Shown here one piece after another: positions 44,258-53,379 of a DNA stretch of 64,000 bases. Each line of letters begins with the position of its first letter. The stretch's first letter is position 1. The stretch is from NCBI RefSeq assembly GCF_948472415.1, contig NZ_OX419519.1, positions 3,410,001 to 3,474,000 on the forward strand, in the 5' to 3' direction. The notes under the pieces are model-generated. The model was given only the letters and a program-made list of their open reading frames with translations. It made no database searches and was not told where the DNA came from. Source of the DNA: Kitasatospora fiedleri. Its GTDB lineage: Bacteria > Actinomycetota > Actinomycetes > Streptomycetales > Streptomycetaceae. The position numbers and the translations under genes were made by a program.

Positions 44258-45513
44258 GATCGGGCCTCCGGGGCAGGAAGTGTGGTTGCTGCGTGGTTTT
44301 CGGGGTCCTCGACCGGGGCCTGCCCGGCGGGGAGCCGCAGAGTGAAGGTGGAGCCCTGGCCCTCGACGCTCCACACCGACACGGTGCCGCGGTGCGAGGC
44401 GGCGACGTGCTTGACGATGGACAGGCCGAGGCCGGTGCCACCGGTGAGGCGGGAGCGGGCGGGGTCCACCCGGTAGAAGCGTTCGAAGATCCGCTCGCGG
44501 TCCTTCTCCGAGATGCCGATGCCCTGGTCGGTCACCGAGATCTCGATCAGTTCGCCGTCCGCCTCGCCCAGTGCCGCGGCGCTGGAGATCCGGCGGGTGG
44601 CGAGGGCGACCCTGGTGCGCGGCGGGCTGTAGTTGACCGCGTTCTCCACCAGGTTGCCGAGGGCGGCGGCCAGCTGGCCGCGGTTGCCGACCAGGTAGAG
44701 GCCGGTGGTGCCGCCCGCCGCGATGACGATCTGCTTGGCGGCGGCGGTCTGCCGGCAGCGGTCGATCGCCTCGGCGATCAGCTCGTCCACCGCGACCGGC
44801 TCCGGGTCGACCTTGAGCTGGTCGTCCTGGACCCGGGACAGGTCGATGATCTCCTGCACCAGGCTGGCCAGCCGGGTGGCCTCCACCTGCATCCGGCCGG
44901 CGAAGCGCTGCACCGCCTCCGGGTCGTCCGAGGCGTCCGCGACGGCCTCGGACAGCAGCGAGAGCGCGCCGACCGGGGTCTTCAGCTCGTGCGAGACGTT
45001 CGCCACGAAGTCGCGGCGGATCGCCTCGATCCGGCGGCGCTCGGTGCGGTCCTCGACCAGCACCAGCACCAGCCGGGAGCCCAGCGGGGCGACCCGGACC
45101 GAGACCGCGAGCGGTTCGGCGGTGCGGGCCGCCGCGCCGGGGCGGGTCAGTTCCAGCTCGATCTGCCGGATCTCGCCGTCCCGCCGGGTGGAGCGGGCCA
45201 GCGACAGCATCCGGTCGACGGCCACCCGGCCGCCGCGGACCAGGCCCATCGAGTAGGCGGCGGAGGAGGCCTTGACCACCTCGTCGCCCTCGCCGAGCAC
45301 GATCGCGCAGGAGCGGAGCACCGAGAGCACGGTGTCCACCCCCGGGGGGAGGGCCGGTTCCTGGTCGGGTTCCGGCGCTGTGTTCCTGCTGGTCCTGCCG
45401 CCCTTGCCCCTGCCCTGGTCGCGCTCGCTCCAACGGAAGGCGATGGAGGCGGTGAGGCCGACGCCGAGCCCGGCTATGGCGCAGGCAGCGGCGGCGGCCA
45501 CGTTCACGTCCAT
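44254..45513 (-). CDS. phoR: Phosphate sensor histidine kinase PhoR
   Basis: A 419-residue kinase: one N-terminal helix (AAAAACAIAGLGVGLTASIA), a PAS-like region, the dimerisation box FVANVSHELKTPVGAL with the phospho-acceptor His, the N box NLVENAVNYSP, DQGIGI and the G2 box GGTGLGLSI. The single membrane helix fits actinobacterial PhoR. The ATG at 45513 begins right at the helix. It is divergent from phoU across a gap with a PHO box. Confidence 0.94.
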   Translation of the reverse strand: MDVNVAAAAACAIAGLGVGLTASIAFRWSERDQGRGKGGRTSRNTAPEPDQEPALPPGVDTVLSVLRSCAIVLGEGDEVVKASSAAYSMGLVRGGRVAVDRMLSLARSTRRDGEIRQIELELTRPGAAARTAEPLAVSVRVAPLGSRLVLVLVEDRTERRRIEAIRRDFVANVSHELKTPVGALSLLSEAVADASDDPEAVQRFAGRMQVEATRLASLVQEIIDLSRVQDDQLKVDPEPVAVDELIAEAIDRCRQTAAAKQIVIAAGGTTGLYLVGNRGQLAAALGNLVENAVNYSPPRTRVALATRRISSAAALGEADGELIEISVTDQGIGISEKDRERIFERFYRVDPARSRLTGGTGLGLSIVKHVAASHRGTVSVWSVEGQGSTFTLRLPAGQAPVEDPENHAATTLPAPEARS

Positions 45514-45587
45514 GCCTGTCAGCGTAAATGGTGCTCGGGCGGGCTCCGTAAGGGTGCGATCAAGGCATCGGCCTGACGTTGCCGAGA

Positions 45588-45620
45588 ATTCACCTTCACG
45601 CTGCCGCCGATTCACCGCAG
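45588..45620. promoter_or_regulatory. PHO box (PhoP-binding direct repeats)
   Basis: ATTCACCTTCA (45588-45598) and ATTCACCGCAG (45610-45620) are spaced 22 bp, exactly two 11-bp repeat units, and match the Streptomyces GTTCACC-type direct repeat unit. The site lies in the 286-bp divergent phoR/phoU gap, where PhoP autoregulation is expected. Confidence 0.7.
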
Positions 45621-45799
45621 CGGCCGTGGCAGGTCGCCCGAACGGCTCAGTCTGGGCCGGGCAAGCCCGTGTGGGCGGTGACGCGGCTACCATTCGCGCC
45701 ACCAGCAGCGGCCGCCCGCGCCGCCCGCCCCTCCGGCGGGTCGGTCCGGGGCGTCCGGTCGGCACCGCCACCGACACCGGTACTGGAGGAGAAGAGCGC

Positions 45800-46474
45800 A
45801 TGCGCGACGCGTACCACGAGGAACTCGACTCGATCAGCGACAGCCTGGTCGAGATGGCCCGCCTGGTCGGCTCGGCGATGGGACGGGCCACCACGGCCCT
45901 GCTGGACGCGGACCTCGCCCTGGCGGAGGGCGTGATCGCCGCCGACGAGAAGATCAACCAGCTGCACCACGGTCTGGAGAACCGCGCGATCGACCTGCTG
46001 GCCCGCCAGCAGCCGGTCGCCACCGACCTGCGGATCGTGGTCACCTCGCTGCGGATGAGCGCCGACCTGGAGCGCTGCGGCGACCTGGCCCGGCACGTCG
46101 CCAAGGTCGCGCGGCTGCGCTACCCGGAGACCGCCGTCCCGATCGACCTGCACCCGATCGTGCTGGAGATGGGGCAGCTCGCCCAGCGACTGGTCGCCAA
46201 GGCCGGCCTGGTGATCGCCACCAAGGACGTCGACAAGGCGCTGGAGCTGGAGGCGGACGACGACGCGATCGACGCCCTGCACCGCGAGCTGTTCTCGCAC
46301 CTGCTGGACGACCGCTGGCACCACGGCATCGAGACCGCGGTGGACGTCACCCTGGTCGGCCGCTACTACGAGCGCTTCGCGGACCACGCCGTCTCGGTCG
46401 CCAAGCGCGTGGTGTACCTGGTCACCGGCGAGCACGTGGACGACTTCGTGGCCACCGCGGAGTCCGCCGAGTAA
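45800..46474 (+). CDS. phoU: Phosphate signalling regulator PhoU
   Basis: A 224-residue all-helical protein with two PhoU repeats; the metal-binding motifs are DLERCGDLARHVAK and RYYERFADHAVSVAKR. It damps PhoR kinase activity when phosphate is sufficient. The ATG at 45800 is preceded by GGAGGAGAAGAG; upstream in-frame codons are in the PHO-box region and not coding. Confidence 0.94.
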   Translation: MRDAYHEELDSISDSLVEMARLVGSAMGRATTALLDADLALAEGVIAADEKINQLHHGLENRAIDLLARQQPVATDLRIVVTSLRMSADLERCGDLARHVAKVARLRYPETAVPIDLHPIVLEMGQLAQRLVAKAGLVIATKDVDKALELEADDDAIDALHRELFSHLLDDRWHHGIETAVDVTLVGRYYERFADHAVSVAKRVVYLVTGEHVDDFVATAESAE

Positions 46475-46533
46475 CCGTCCGCCGGGTCCGGCGAGGGGGC
46501 GCACGACGGCCGAACCGCCAGCCTCCGCGCGCC

Positions 46534-46552
46534 CGTTGACGTGTCGTCAACG
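46534..46552. promoter_or_regulatory. Palindromic operator upstream of the Cys-rich mini-protein
   Basis: CGTTGACGTGTCGTCAACG has perfect 8-bp arms and a 3-bp centre, 73 bp before the start codon. It contains a TTGACG -35-like hexamer. The symmetry is typical of a dimeric repressor site; the regulator is unknown. Confidence 0.5.
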
Positions 46553-46624
46553 GTGGGGTTTCACTCGAAGGGACGGGCGGCTGCTTCGGCTCGCCCGGCT
46601 CCGCCCGGACGAGGAGGCAGCCCG

Positions 46625-46804
46625 ATGAAGACCACCGGCACCCCGAACACTCCCCCGCCGCACCCGGTGGCCCCGACCGCCGCGCGGCTGCTGCCGGTGC
46701 TGGCCGCCGGTTGCGGCTGCAGCCCGGGGTGCGGCTGCGGCTGCCAGTCCGGCTCGCCCTGCCAGTGCGGCGGCGTGACCGGCGGCTGCTGCGGCGGCCA
46801 CTGA
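46625..46804 (+). CDS. Cysteine-rich mini-protein (metallothionein-like)
   Basis: A 59-residue ORF. The first 28 residues are Pro/Ala/Leu-rich. The last 30 contain nine cysteines in CGC, CGCGC, CQC and CC arrangements with Gly between them (CGCSPGCGCGCQSGSPCQC). The pattern resembles small bacterial metallothioneins, though a cysteine-rich RiPP precursor cannot be excluded; no modifying enzyme lies beside it. GAGGAGG is 6-12 nt upstream of the ATG. Confidence 0.65.
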   Translation: MKTTGTPNTPPPHPVAPTAARLLPVLAAGCGCSPGCGCGCQSGSPCQCGGVTGGCCGGH

Positions 46805-46821
46805 GCCCGCGCACGACGGAC

Positions 46822-46853
46822 GGCCGGACGCCCCTCCTGCGGGGTGCCCGGCC
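46822..46853. terminator. Terminator between mini-protein and AA10 gene
   Basis: Imperfect hairpin, arms GGCCGGACGCCCC (46822-46834) and GGGGTGCCCGGCC (46841-46853), between two convergent genes. Confidence 0.6.
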
Positions 46854-46906
46854 GCCCTGCCGTGCTCACCGGCCCCTGCCGGGTGCCGGGAGGGACCTTC
46901 CGGGCG

Positions 46907-47497
46907 TCAGGAGAAGGTGACGTCCATGCACTGGTAGAAGGCGTTGCCGGTGTCCGCGATGTCCCAGACCGCCAGGATCACCTGGTGGCCGGTCAGCCCG
47001 GTGGGCAGGATCGCGGTGTGGCTGAGCGTGGCCGGGGGCTGCTTGCCGCCCATCGGCACGGTCAGGAACGGGGTCAGGTTCAGGTTCGACCTGGTCAGCT
47101 TGGTGGTGGCGTCGTAGCCCGGCTTGGTGAGGAAGTACCGGAACGAGGTGGTGGCGTGCCGCGCCTCGATGCTCCAGGTCAGCGTCAGCTGCTGCCCGGC
47201 GGTGACCCTGGTGGTCGGCCAGCCGCCGCCCCGCGGGTCGTCCAGCTGCGCCCAGCGCGCGTCCGCGCCCGCGCACAGCTTGCCGTCGGCGGGCCCGGTG
47301 GCCGGGAAGCCCTTGGGGCCCTCGACGCTCTGCGGCTCCCACTGGATGTCGCCGCACTTCTTCACCACACCGGCACCGCACAGCCCCGCCCGGCTGGGCG
47401 GCGTCGTGATGTACCCGTGCGAACTGGCCGGGAGGGCGGTGGCCAGGACCGCCGCGGCGGCGGCGAAGCCGACCGCCAGGATGTTGCGCTTGCGCAT
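46907..47497 (-). CDS. AA10 lytic polysaccharide monooxygenase (chitin/cellulose)
   Basis: A 196-residue secreted copper enzyme. The signal peptide ends at ASS, leaving an N-terminal histidine (HGYITTPPSRAGLC), the first residue of the copper histidine brace. The core has VTAGQQLTLTWSIEARHATT with the second His, RYFLTKPGYD and the QVILAVWDIADTGNAFY region. There is no carbohydrate-binding module. It cleaves chitin or cellulose chains oxidatively. The ATG at 47497 follows GGAGGAG. A DasR-like site at 47628 fits induction by chitin breakdown. Confidence 0.93.
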   Translation of the reverse strand: MRKRNILAVGFAAAAAVLATALPASSHGYITTPPSRAGLCGAGVVKKCGDIQWEPQSVEGPKGFPATGPADGKLCAGADARWAQLDDPRGGGWPTTRVTAGQQLTLTWSIEARHATTSFRYFLTKPGYDATTKLTRSNLNLTPFLTVPMGGKQPPATLSHTAILPTGLTGHQVILAVWDIADTGNAFYQCMDVTFS

Positions 47498-47627
47498 GGT
47501 GCTCCTCCGTGGGGGTGGATGGAGTGCACGACCGCGGGCACGCGGAAGGGGGCCGCGTGGGGGGCGACCAAGATTGTCATGCCCGCGCCGACAGTGGTTC
47601 CACGCTAGGAGCGCGCCTTCCCCCGTC

Positions 47628-47643
47628 AATGGTCTGAACCATT
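47628..47643. promoter_or_regulatory. dre-like palindrome upstream of the AA10 gene
   Basis: AATGGTCTGAACCATT matches the DasR operator at 12 of 16 positions and is itself symmetric. It lies 131 bp before the AA10 start. Chitinolytic genes in Streptomyces usually carry such elements. Confidence 0.5.
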
Positions 47644-47733
47644 CGAGAACCTTAACCAGGCTTTGCCGCAAGCTTGTTGACGATCGGTCAGCTCCTTTCA
47701 TGCGGGAGCGCCCCCCTCCCGGCGGACACGGAA

Positions 47734-47776
47734 CAGCCCCCTGGGCCGGGGCGTCGTTGCGCCGGGCAGGGGGCTG
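47734..47776 (-). terminator. gpmA terminator
   Basis: Arms CAGCCCCCTG (47734-47743) and CAGGGGGCTG (47767-47776), 28 bp past the gpmA stop on the minus strand. Confidence 0.7.
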
Positions 47777-47804
47777 AGAGGTGGGTGAGGGCGGGAAGGA
47801 GTAC

Positions 47805-48563
47805 TTACTTCTTGCCCTGGTTCTTCACGGCCTCGATCGCGGCCGCGGCGGCCTCGGGGTCGAGGTAGCGGCCACCGGCGGCGACCGGCTTGAAGTCGGC
47901 GTCCAGCTCGTAGAGGAGCGGGATGCCGGTGGGGATGTTGAGGCCCGCGATGGCCTCGTCGGAGATGCCGTCGAGGTGCTTGACCAGGGCGCGCAGGCTG
48001 TTGCCGTGCGCGGTGACCAGGACGGTGTTGCCCGCGGCCAGGTCCGGCACGATGGCGTCGTACCAGTAGGGGAGCATCCGCTCGACGACGTCCTTGAGGC
48101 ACTCGGTGTTCGGGCGCAGCTCGGACGGGATCTCGGCGTAGCGGGCGTCGCCGGCCTGGGAGTACTCGGCGTCGTCGGCGAGGGCCGGCGGCGGGGTGTC
48201 GTAGGAGCGGCGCCAGAGCTGGAACTGCTCCTCGCCGAACTCGGCGAGCGTCTGGGCCTTGTCCTTGCCCTGGAGGGCGCCGTAGTGGCGCTCGTTCAGG
48301 CGCCAGCTGCGGCGGACCGGAATCCAGTGGCGGTCGGCCTTGTCGAGGGCGATCTGCGAGGTGCGGATCGCGCGGCGCAGCAGCGAGGTGTGCAGCACGT
48401 CCGGCAGCAGGCCCTCGGCCAGCAGGAGCTCGCCGCCGCGGGCGGCCTCCTTCTCGCCCTTCTCGTTGAGGTCGACGTCGACCCAACCGGTGAACAGGTT
48501 CTTCTGGTTCCACTGGCTCTCGCCGTGGCGGAGCAGGATCAAGCGATAGGTCGTGTCAGCCAT
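47805..48563 (-). CDS. gpmA: 2,3-bisphosphoglycerate-dependent phosphoglycerate mutase
   Basis: A 252-residue glycolytic mutase: [20 protein letters not shown] with the phosphohistidine, [11 protein letters not shown], the [12 protein letters not shown] loop and [14 protein letters not shown] with the second His. Full length and canonical. The ATG at 48563 is preceded by a GC-poorer region with the promoter. It is clearly distinct from the phosphatase-type homologue at 25820. Confidence 0.95.
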   Translation of the reverse strand: MADTTYRLILLRHGESQWNQKNLFTGWVDVDLNEKGEKEAARGGELLLAEGLLPDVLHTSLLRRAIRTSQIALDKADRHWIPVRRSWRLNERHYGALQGKDKAQTLAEFGEEQFQLWRRSYDTPPPALADDAEYSQAGDARYAEIPSELRPNTECLKDVVERMLPYWYDAIVPDLAAGNTVLVTAHGNSLRALVKHLDGISDEAIAGLNIPTGIPLLYELDADFKPVAAGGRYLDPEAAAAAIEAVKNQGKK

Positions 48564-48944
48564 GGGGCCAAGCCTAGTGGAGGGCGAAATCCGATCGCTC
48601 GTCCGTCCGGATCGGGGGTAACGTTCGCCCAGCGGTTTCGACTCTTACCGATCGGGCCGTCCCCACCGTTCCACCCCGCCCGCGGGCGGCCGGCTCCCCC
48701 GCCGGTTCTGGCGGCTGGGGACGTCCACCCTGGTGAACCGCCCCGGCGGCTTCGTGGTCACCTCCCTGGCGGTGCACCTGAATTCCCCTGCACGAATGCC
48801 GTGTCGCAACAGCTGCGAACATGCAGCCGGAGCAGGCGAGTTTGGGCTGCGCAATCCGCGCTGCAGACGGCCAGGTCCCCGAGCAGTGAGCATGACCGTC
48901 GGCGCCGCGGTGCAGGCCGTCCGTCCGGTCGCCGGCGCTGTGCG
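48564..48944. other. Intergenic, no supported gene
   Basis: About 380 bp upstream of gpmA. Short open frames exist on both strands, but none has a ribosome binding site together with GC3 bias. It should contain the gpmA promoter. Confidence 0.5.
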
Positions 48945-49306
48945 TCACTGACCGCTGTCCGGCCAGAGATTCACGACGACGAGGTTGTCGGCCGTGTCCC
49001 GTCCGACCTCGACGCCATGGCGTACGGGTGCGCATCAGGCCGGGAGGGCTCCGGAGGAGGGGCTGCGGCCGACGGTCGGCGTGTCGTTCACCTGGGAGTG
49101 CAGATCCTTTCCCGGCGCGGTGCTGACCGGCGCGACGGATTCGGGGAAGGCGAGCGCGTCGACCCGATCGGTCGGGAAGAACCAGACCATGGCCCGGTAG
49201 CCGCCGACCCCCGCATGCCGGTGAGTGGCAGCGATCAGCTGCCGGCCTCATCGGCCTCACGCGCTCGGACGACCCGGATCTCGTACTCGGCGTTCGTGAT
49301 GGTCAC
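48945..49306 (-). pseudogene. Decayed ORF of unknown family
   Basis: A minus-strand reading frame with strong actinomycete codon bias, broken twice. It starts at the GTG at 49306 (VTITNAEYEIRVVRAREADE), shifts frame near 49240, continues as QLIAATHRHAGVGGYRAMV and onward to a TGA near 49034, then in the same frame as HGVEVGRDTADNLVVVNLW to the stop at 48945. The joined product would be about 115 residues. I do not recognise the family. It marks the junction between core and inserted DNA. Confidence 0.4.
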
Positions 49307-49410
49307 GGCGCAAGACTGCCAGTGGGGGGTGGACCCGGTCCGTGCTTTGGGCTGACCGACGCCCCGACAGTTGGGGGGCGTGGCGACGCCCCCGCGGCTA
49401 CGGCGGAGCG

Positions 49411-50802
49411 CTAGGCGGCAACCCCGAGTTCGGTCCGGGTGCGGTGGAGGAAGTCCCGGACGGCGGGCTCCCGCCGCCAGGGGACGAGGGCGGCGTTGAA
49501 CTCGCGGACGTAGTCCTTGGCCCGACTGGACTGGACGCGGGCGAGGATGTCGACGGCCTGGTTGCCGAGGGCGAGGCCCTGGTCGAGGTCGCGGCCTTGG
49601 AGGTGGGCGGTGCCGACGATCGCCAGGCGCATGCCGACGGAGCGGGTGAACACCCCGGTCGGCATCGCGGCGGCCTGCGCGTTCCAGGCCAGGGCGGCCT
49701 TGGGGTTCTTGAGGTCGCGGAAGACCTCGGCGGCGTCGGCGGACAGCCGGGCGTGGTGGTAGAAGTCGATCCAGGCGGGCTCGCCGGCACTGTCGCGGGC
49801 GTGGTCGAGCAGGCTCTCGGAGACGGTCAGCGCGGCCGAGGCGGCCTTGGCGTTGTTGTCGCGGGCGTGGGCCCGGGCCTCGATGAGTTTGGTGAACGCC
49901 AGCACCCTGGGAGCGGCGTTGCCCTTGGCCCGCTCGAAGGCGCCCTGGGTCATGTCGATGGCCTCGCTCGGGAAGCCCCGCAGCAGGGTCTGCATCGCCA
50001 TCGTGGTGAGGATGTAGCAGCCGAGTGGGACGTCGCCGCCGGCCCGTGCGAGTCGGAGCGCCTGGATGAAGTGCCGCTGGGCGGCCTCGTGCTGCCCGAC
50101 GTCGAAGGCGGTCCACCCGGCGAGGCGGGACAACTCCGCGGTCACCGAGAACAGCTCGCGGCCGACCTCGTCGCTGAACGAGCCGTTCAGCAGCGGCACC
50201 GCGCGTTCCTGGAGGCAGTCGGTGACGGAGTCGGCCTTCCAGTTCCCGCCGCCGTACTTGGAGTCCCACCGGCGGGCGTCGTCCGCGGCCTCCCTCAACT
50301 CGGCGAGGTCGGCGGCCCCGACCCGGCCGCGGCCCCGCTGGGCGGAATCGCCGTCGGCCGGGGTGACCAGCCAGCGGGTGACCGGGGTGGCGAACGCGGA
50401 GACGGCGAAGCCCGTTCCGGTGAGGAAGTCGCGGCGGTCCACAGTGCTCCAGAACGAAGTGGCGACGCGCACGGCGTCGGCGGGGTCTCGCGGGAAATCC
50501 AACCCCACCTCGGCGTCCGGCGTCTCGGCATCCGCCATACCGATCTCCGCCAACTGCACCGGCCTGCCCAGGCGTTCGCCGATCGCTCGGGCCAGCAGCT
50601 TGGGCACCGGCCAGTCCGGGATCATGCCCCTGCGACACCAGTTCGCCACCGAGGTGTGCGTGTAGGCCGTGGTCAGCCCGGCCTCGTGGGCGAGCTGGTT
50701 CACCCGCAGGGCCAGCGACTTGTGGCTGGCCCCCTCACACGTGTCGATCATCCGGGCCAGCGCGTCGTTCGGCGGCTTGGCCCGGCGGGTGGTCGACGCC
50801 AC
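49411..50802 (-). CDS. XRE-type regulator with TPR-like C-terminus
   Basis: A 463-residue protein. The N-terminus (about 10-75) is a helix-turn-helix region (LALRVNQLAHEAGLTTAYTH followed by VANWCRRGMIP). A linker with a TAT-like RRDFL stretch near 115 follows, then about 300 residues of TPR-like helices (HEAAQRHFIQALRLARAGGD). This layout is common among streptomycete regulators linked to secondary metabolism. The GTG at 50802 has a GAGGGGG site. It is divergent from the amidotransferase gene, with 267 bp between. Confidence 0.82.
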   Translation of the reverse strand: MASTTRRAKPPNDALARMIDTCEGASHKSLALRVNQLAHEAGLTTAYTHTSVANWCRRGMIPDWPVPKLLARAIGERLGRPVQLAEIGMADAETPDAEVGLDFPRDPADAVRVATSFWSTVDRRDFLTGTGFAVSAFATPVTRWLVTPADGDSAQRGRGRVGAADLAELREAADDARRWDSKYGGGNWKADSVTDCLQERAVPLLNGSFSDEVGRELFSVTAELSRLAGWTAFDVGQHEAAQRHFIQALRLARAGGDVPLGCYILTTMAMQTLLRGFPSEAIDMTQGAFERAKGNAAPRVLAFTKLIEARAHARDNNAKAASAALTVSESLLDHARDSAGEPAWIDFYHHARLSADAAEVFRDLKNPKAALAWNAQAAAMPTGVFTRSVGMRLAIVGTAHLQGRDLDQGLALGNQAVDILARVQSSRAKDYVREFNAALVPWRREPAVRDFLHRTRTELGVAA

Positions 50803-51069
50803 AGCGTCCCCCTCAATCCGTCCCCGGCGGAGCCCGGGGAGGCGTACTCGACTTGGCACGAGAAGTCGTACACCCGGCACCGGGGCCGGATCACCGAGGG
50901 TATTGCCTCCACCGCTCACGGTGAACCGCTTCCGCGAGTTGTGAGCCCCCGTGCGAGCCCTCCCCCCGCCCGGTCGGACGCGGTTGTCTGATGCCCCGGG
51001 CCTCCGCCGGACCGGACCACGGACCGTCCGGCGGGGCCTCCACCGATTCACGCTCGGGGGTGACACCAG

Positions 51070-52836
51070 ATGTGCGGAATCGCCGGACTGGCAGGCACGG
51101 ACGCTGCCCGGCACGAGAACACGGTCGCGGCGATGGGCCTGGCCCAGCGGCACCGCGGCCCGGACGGCACCCGGCACCTCGGCTCGGCCGACGGCCGGGC
51201 GGTGCTGTCCATGAACACCTTGCTGATCGTCGACGCCGCCGCCCGGCCCGGCCCCTACCAGGACCCGGCCAGCGGCATCGTCCTCACGTTCAACGGCGAG
51301 ATCTACAACTACCGGCAGGCCGGCGCCGCCTGGGGCATCCCGCTCGAGCCCGGCGAGAGCGACGCGCACCTGGTCCTGCGGGCCTGGGCCAAGCTGGGTG
51401 CCGGCTGCCTGGCCGCCCTGGACGGCATGTTCGCACTCGCCGTCTACGACCCGCGCGAGGGCCGACTGTTCCTCGCCCGGGACCGGCTCGGCGAGAAGCC
51501 GCTCTACTGGCGCCTGGACGGCGGCCGGCTCGCGTTCGCCTCCGAGGTCACCACCCTGACCGGCTACGGGACCGCCCCGCTGGTCGTCCGCCCCGAAATG
51601 CTGAGCATCGAGACGCCGACCGGCGCCGACACCCCGTTCCAGGGCATCCAACTGCTGCCGCCGGCCGGGCTCCTGGCCTTCGACGTCACCACCGGCTCGC
51701 TGGTCCAGCGGACCTGGTGGACCCTGGAGGGCCTGGAACCCTGGCAGGGCGACTACCGGAGCGCGCTGGCCCGTTTCTCGACCCTGCTGGCCGACCGGGT
51801 CCCGATGCGGGTTCCCCACTCGGACTTCGCCCTGCTGCTGTCCGGCGGGCTGGACTCCTCGGTGCTGGCCTACCTGATGCGGCCCCAGGTCTGCGTCACG
51901 GTCCGCTACCCCGGACAAGACCGCCTGGACGAGTCGCGGATCGCCGCGACGGTCGCCCGGGACATCGGGGCCGAACTGGTGGTCATCGAGCCGACCAGCC
52001 AGGACTTCACTCGCGCGCTGCCCCGGATCATGCGCGCGCTGGACTACCCGATGGGCAATGCGTCCACGTTCTCCGAGCACATGGCCTACCGGGCGGTCGC
52101 CGAGCGCGGCCTGCGCGTCGTGGTCGGGGGACTCGGGCCGGACGAGTTCCTGATGGGCTACGTCCGGCACGCGCTCGTCCTGTTCGGCCCGGAGGCGGTG
52201 CTGGCCGCCGGTCTGGACGCCTACCGGCCGCTGGCCTCCAAGCTGCTGGACGGCCCGGGCGGGCCGCTGGGGCCGGTCGACGCGATCGTGAAACTGGTCC
52301 TGCGCGGCCAGGACCCGGACGAGCGAGTGCGGGAGTTGGTCGCCGACGCCCTGCACCGGGCCGGCGGAGACCTGGCGCGGGGGCTGACGCTGGCGGACCT
52401 GGCCACGGCCTGGCGCCCGCTGGTCATGACCTCGGACAAGCTGGCCTCCGCGTTCGCGCTGGAGCGGCGCTCGCCCTACCTGGCCCGGGACCTGGTCGAG
52501 TTCTGCTACCGGCTGCCCGTCGAGCACAAGATCGGCGACCCGGCGGCCGGGAAGCGCATCCTGCGGGACGCCGCCAAGGCCCTCGGCCTGCCCAGGGAGG
52601 TCTGGGGCAGCCGGGACAAGCTCGGCTTCGCCTCCCCCGTCCCCGGCTGGCTCTCCGGGCCGCTGGAACCCTGGGCGACCGCGCAGATCAGCTCCGCGCT
52701 CGACCGTGCCCCGCGCGGCCTGCAGCCACTGCTGGCCGGCGGCCTGATGCCGGGCGGGCGGTTCGACCGCACCCGCATGCAGGCCCTCATGGCCGCGGCC
52801 TGGTTCTCCGACCGGACTCCGGCGGCCGCGGCATGA
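51070..52836 (+). CDS. Asparagine-synthase-like glutamine amidotransferase
   Basis: A 588-residue protein with both domains intact. The class II glutaminase has Cys2 (MCGIAGLAG), RHRGPDG, FNGEIYNY and GESDAHL. The synthetase has the PP-loop LLLSGGLDSSVLAYL and RSPYLARDLVEFCYRLP. It should adenylate a carboxylate and amidate it with ammonia from glutamine: either asparagine itself or, as often in clusters, another substrate. It heads a plus-strand group with a Nudix hydrolase and a UDP-sugar dehydrogenase. Confidence 0.9.
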   Translation: MCGIAGLAGTDAARHENTVAAMGLAQRHRGPDGTRHLGSADGRAVLSMNTLLIVDAAARPGPYQDPASGIVLTFNGEIYNYRQAGAAWGIPLEPGESDAHLVLRAWAKLGAGCLAALDGMFALAVYDPREGRLFLARDRLGEKPLYWRLDGGRLAFASEVTTLTGYGTAPLVVRPEMLSIETPTGADTPFQGIQLLPPAGLLAFDVTTGSLVQRTWWTLEGLEPWQGDYRSALARFSTLLADRVPMRVPHSDFALLLSGGLDSSVLAYLMRPQVCVTVRYPGQDRLDESRIAATVARDIGAELVVIEPTSQDFTRALPRIMRALDYPMGNASTFSEHMAYRAVAERGLRVVVGGLGPDEFLMGYVRHALVLFGPEAVLAAGLDAYRPLASKLLDGPGGPLGPVDAIVKLVLRGQDPDERVRELVADALHRAGGDLARGLTLADLATAWRPLVMTSDKLASAFALERRSPYLARDLVEFCYRLPVEHKIGDPAAGKRILRDAAKALGLPREVWGSRDKLGFASPVPGWLSGPLEPWATAQISSALDRAPRGLQPLLAGGLMPGGRFDRTRMQALMAAAWFSDRTPAAAA

Positions 52837-52864
52837 CGGGCCGTCAGCTCACTACGGTGAGCAC

Positions 52865-53305
52865 ATGGACACCCTTCCCACCGACCCGTCCGCCGCCGAG
52901 CCGCGCGGAGCGGTCGCGATCGTCACCAACCGGCGCGGCGAGCTCCTGCTGCACCTGCGCGACGACCTCGACCACATCGCCTGGCCCGACCACTGGAGTC
53001 TTCTGGGAGGCGGCTGCGACCCCGGTGAGAACCCGGCCGAGACGATCGTCCGCGAACTCGGCGAAGAAGCCGGTCTGGCCGTCGACGGCGGCCTGAGGGA
53101 GCTGTTCGAGAGCCGGGACGCCCACGGCTCGGGACAGATCATCACCTTCTTCGCCGCCCACTGGGACGGCGACGAAACCGCACTGCCACTGACTGAAGGC
53201 GTCACGTTGCAGTTCTTCGCCCCCGAGCACCTGGCCGTCCTGACCATCCCGCCGTTCATCCGCGACGGCATCCACCGCTACCTCGCCGCCCTGCCCGGCA
53301 CCTGA
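52865..53305 (+). CDS. Nudix hydrolase
   Basis: A 146-residue single-domain protein with the complete Nudix box (GCDPGENPAETIVRELGEE, then AGL) at about 55-77. It cleaves nucleoside diphosphates linked to another moiety; the substrate is unknown. It starts 28 bp after the amidotransferase gene, probably in the same operon. Confidence 0.88.
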   Translation: MDTLPTDPSAAEPRGAVAIVTNRRGELLLHLRDDLDHIAWPDHWSLLGGGCDPGENPAETIVRELGEEAGLAVDGGLRELFESRDAHGSGQIITFFAAHWDGDETALPLTEGVTLQFFAPEHLAVLTIPPFIRDGIHRYLAALPGT

Positions 53306-53379
53306 CCGGCCCGTCCTCGAGAAAGGGGGTCGGAGCGCCTGGCCGGGTGGCGCCCCAGCTCCCTCGGAAGGACACGATC

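Noticed and set aside
48733..48951. 72-residue plus-strand ORF upstream of gpmA
   Set aside because: No ribosome binding site, no GC3 bias and no recognisable domain.
49411..52527. A 1,038-residue open frame spanning the XRE-TPR regulator
   Set aside because: The upstream 575 residues are antisense to the asparagine-synthase-like gene; the regulator starts at the GTG at 50802.
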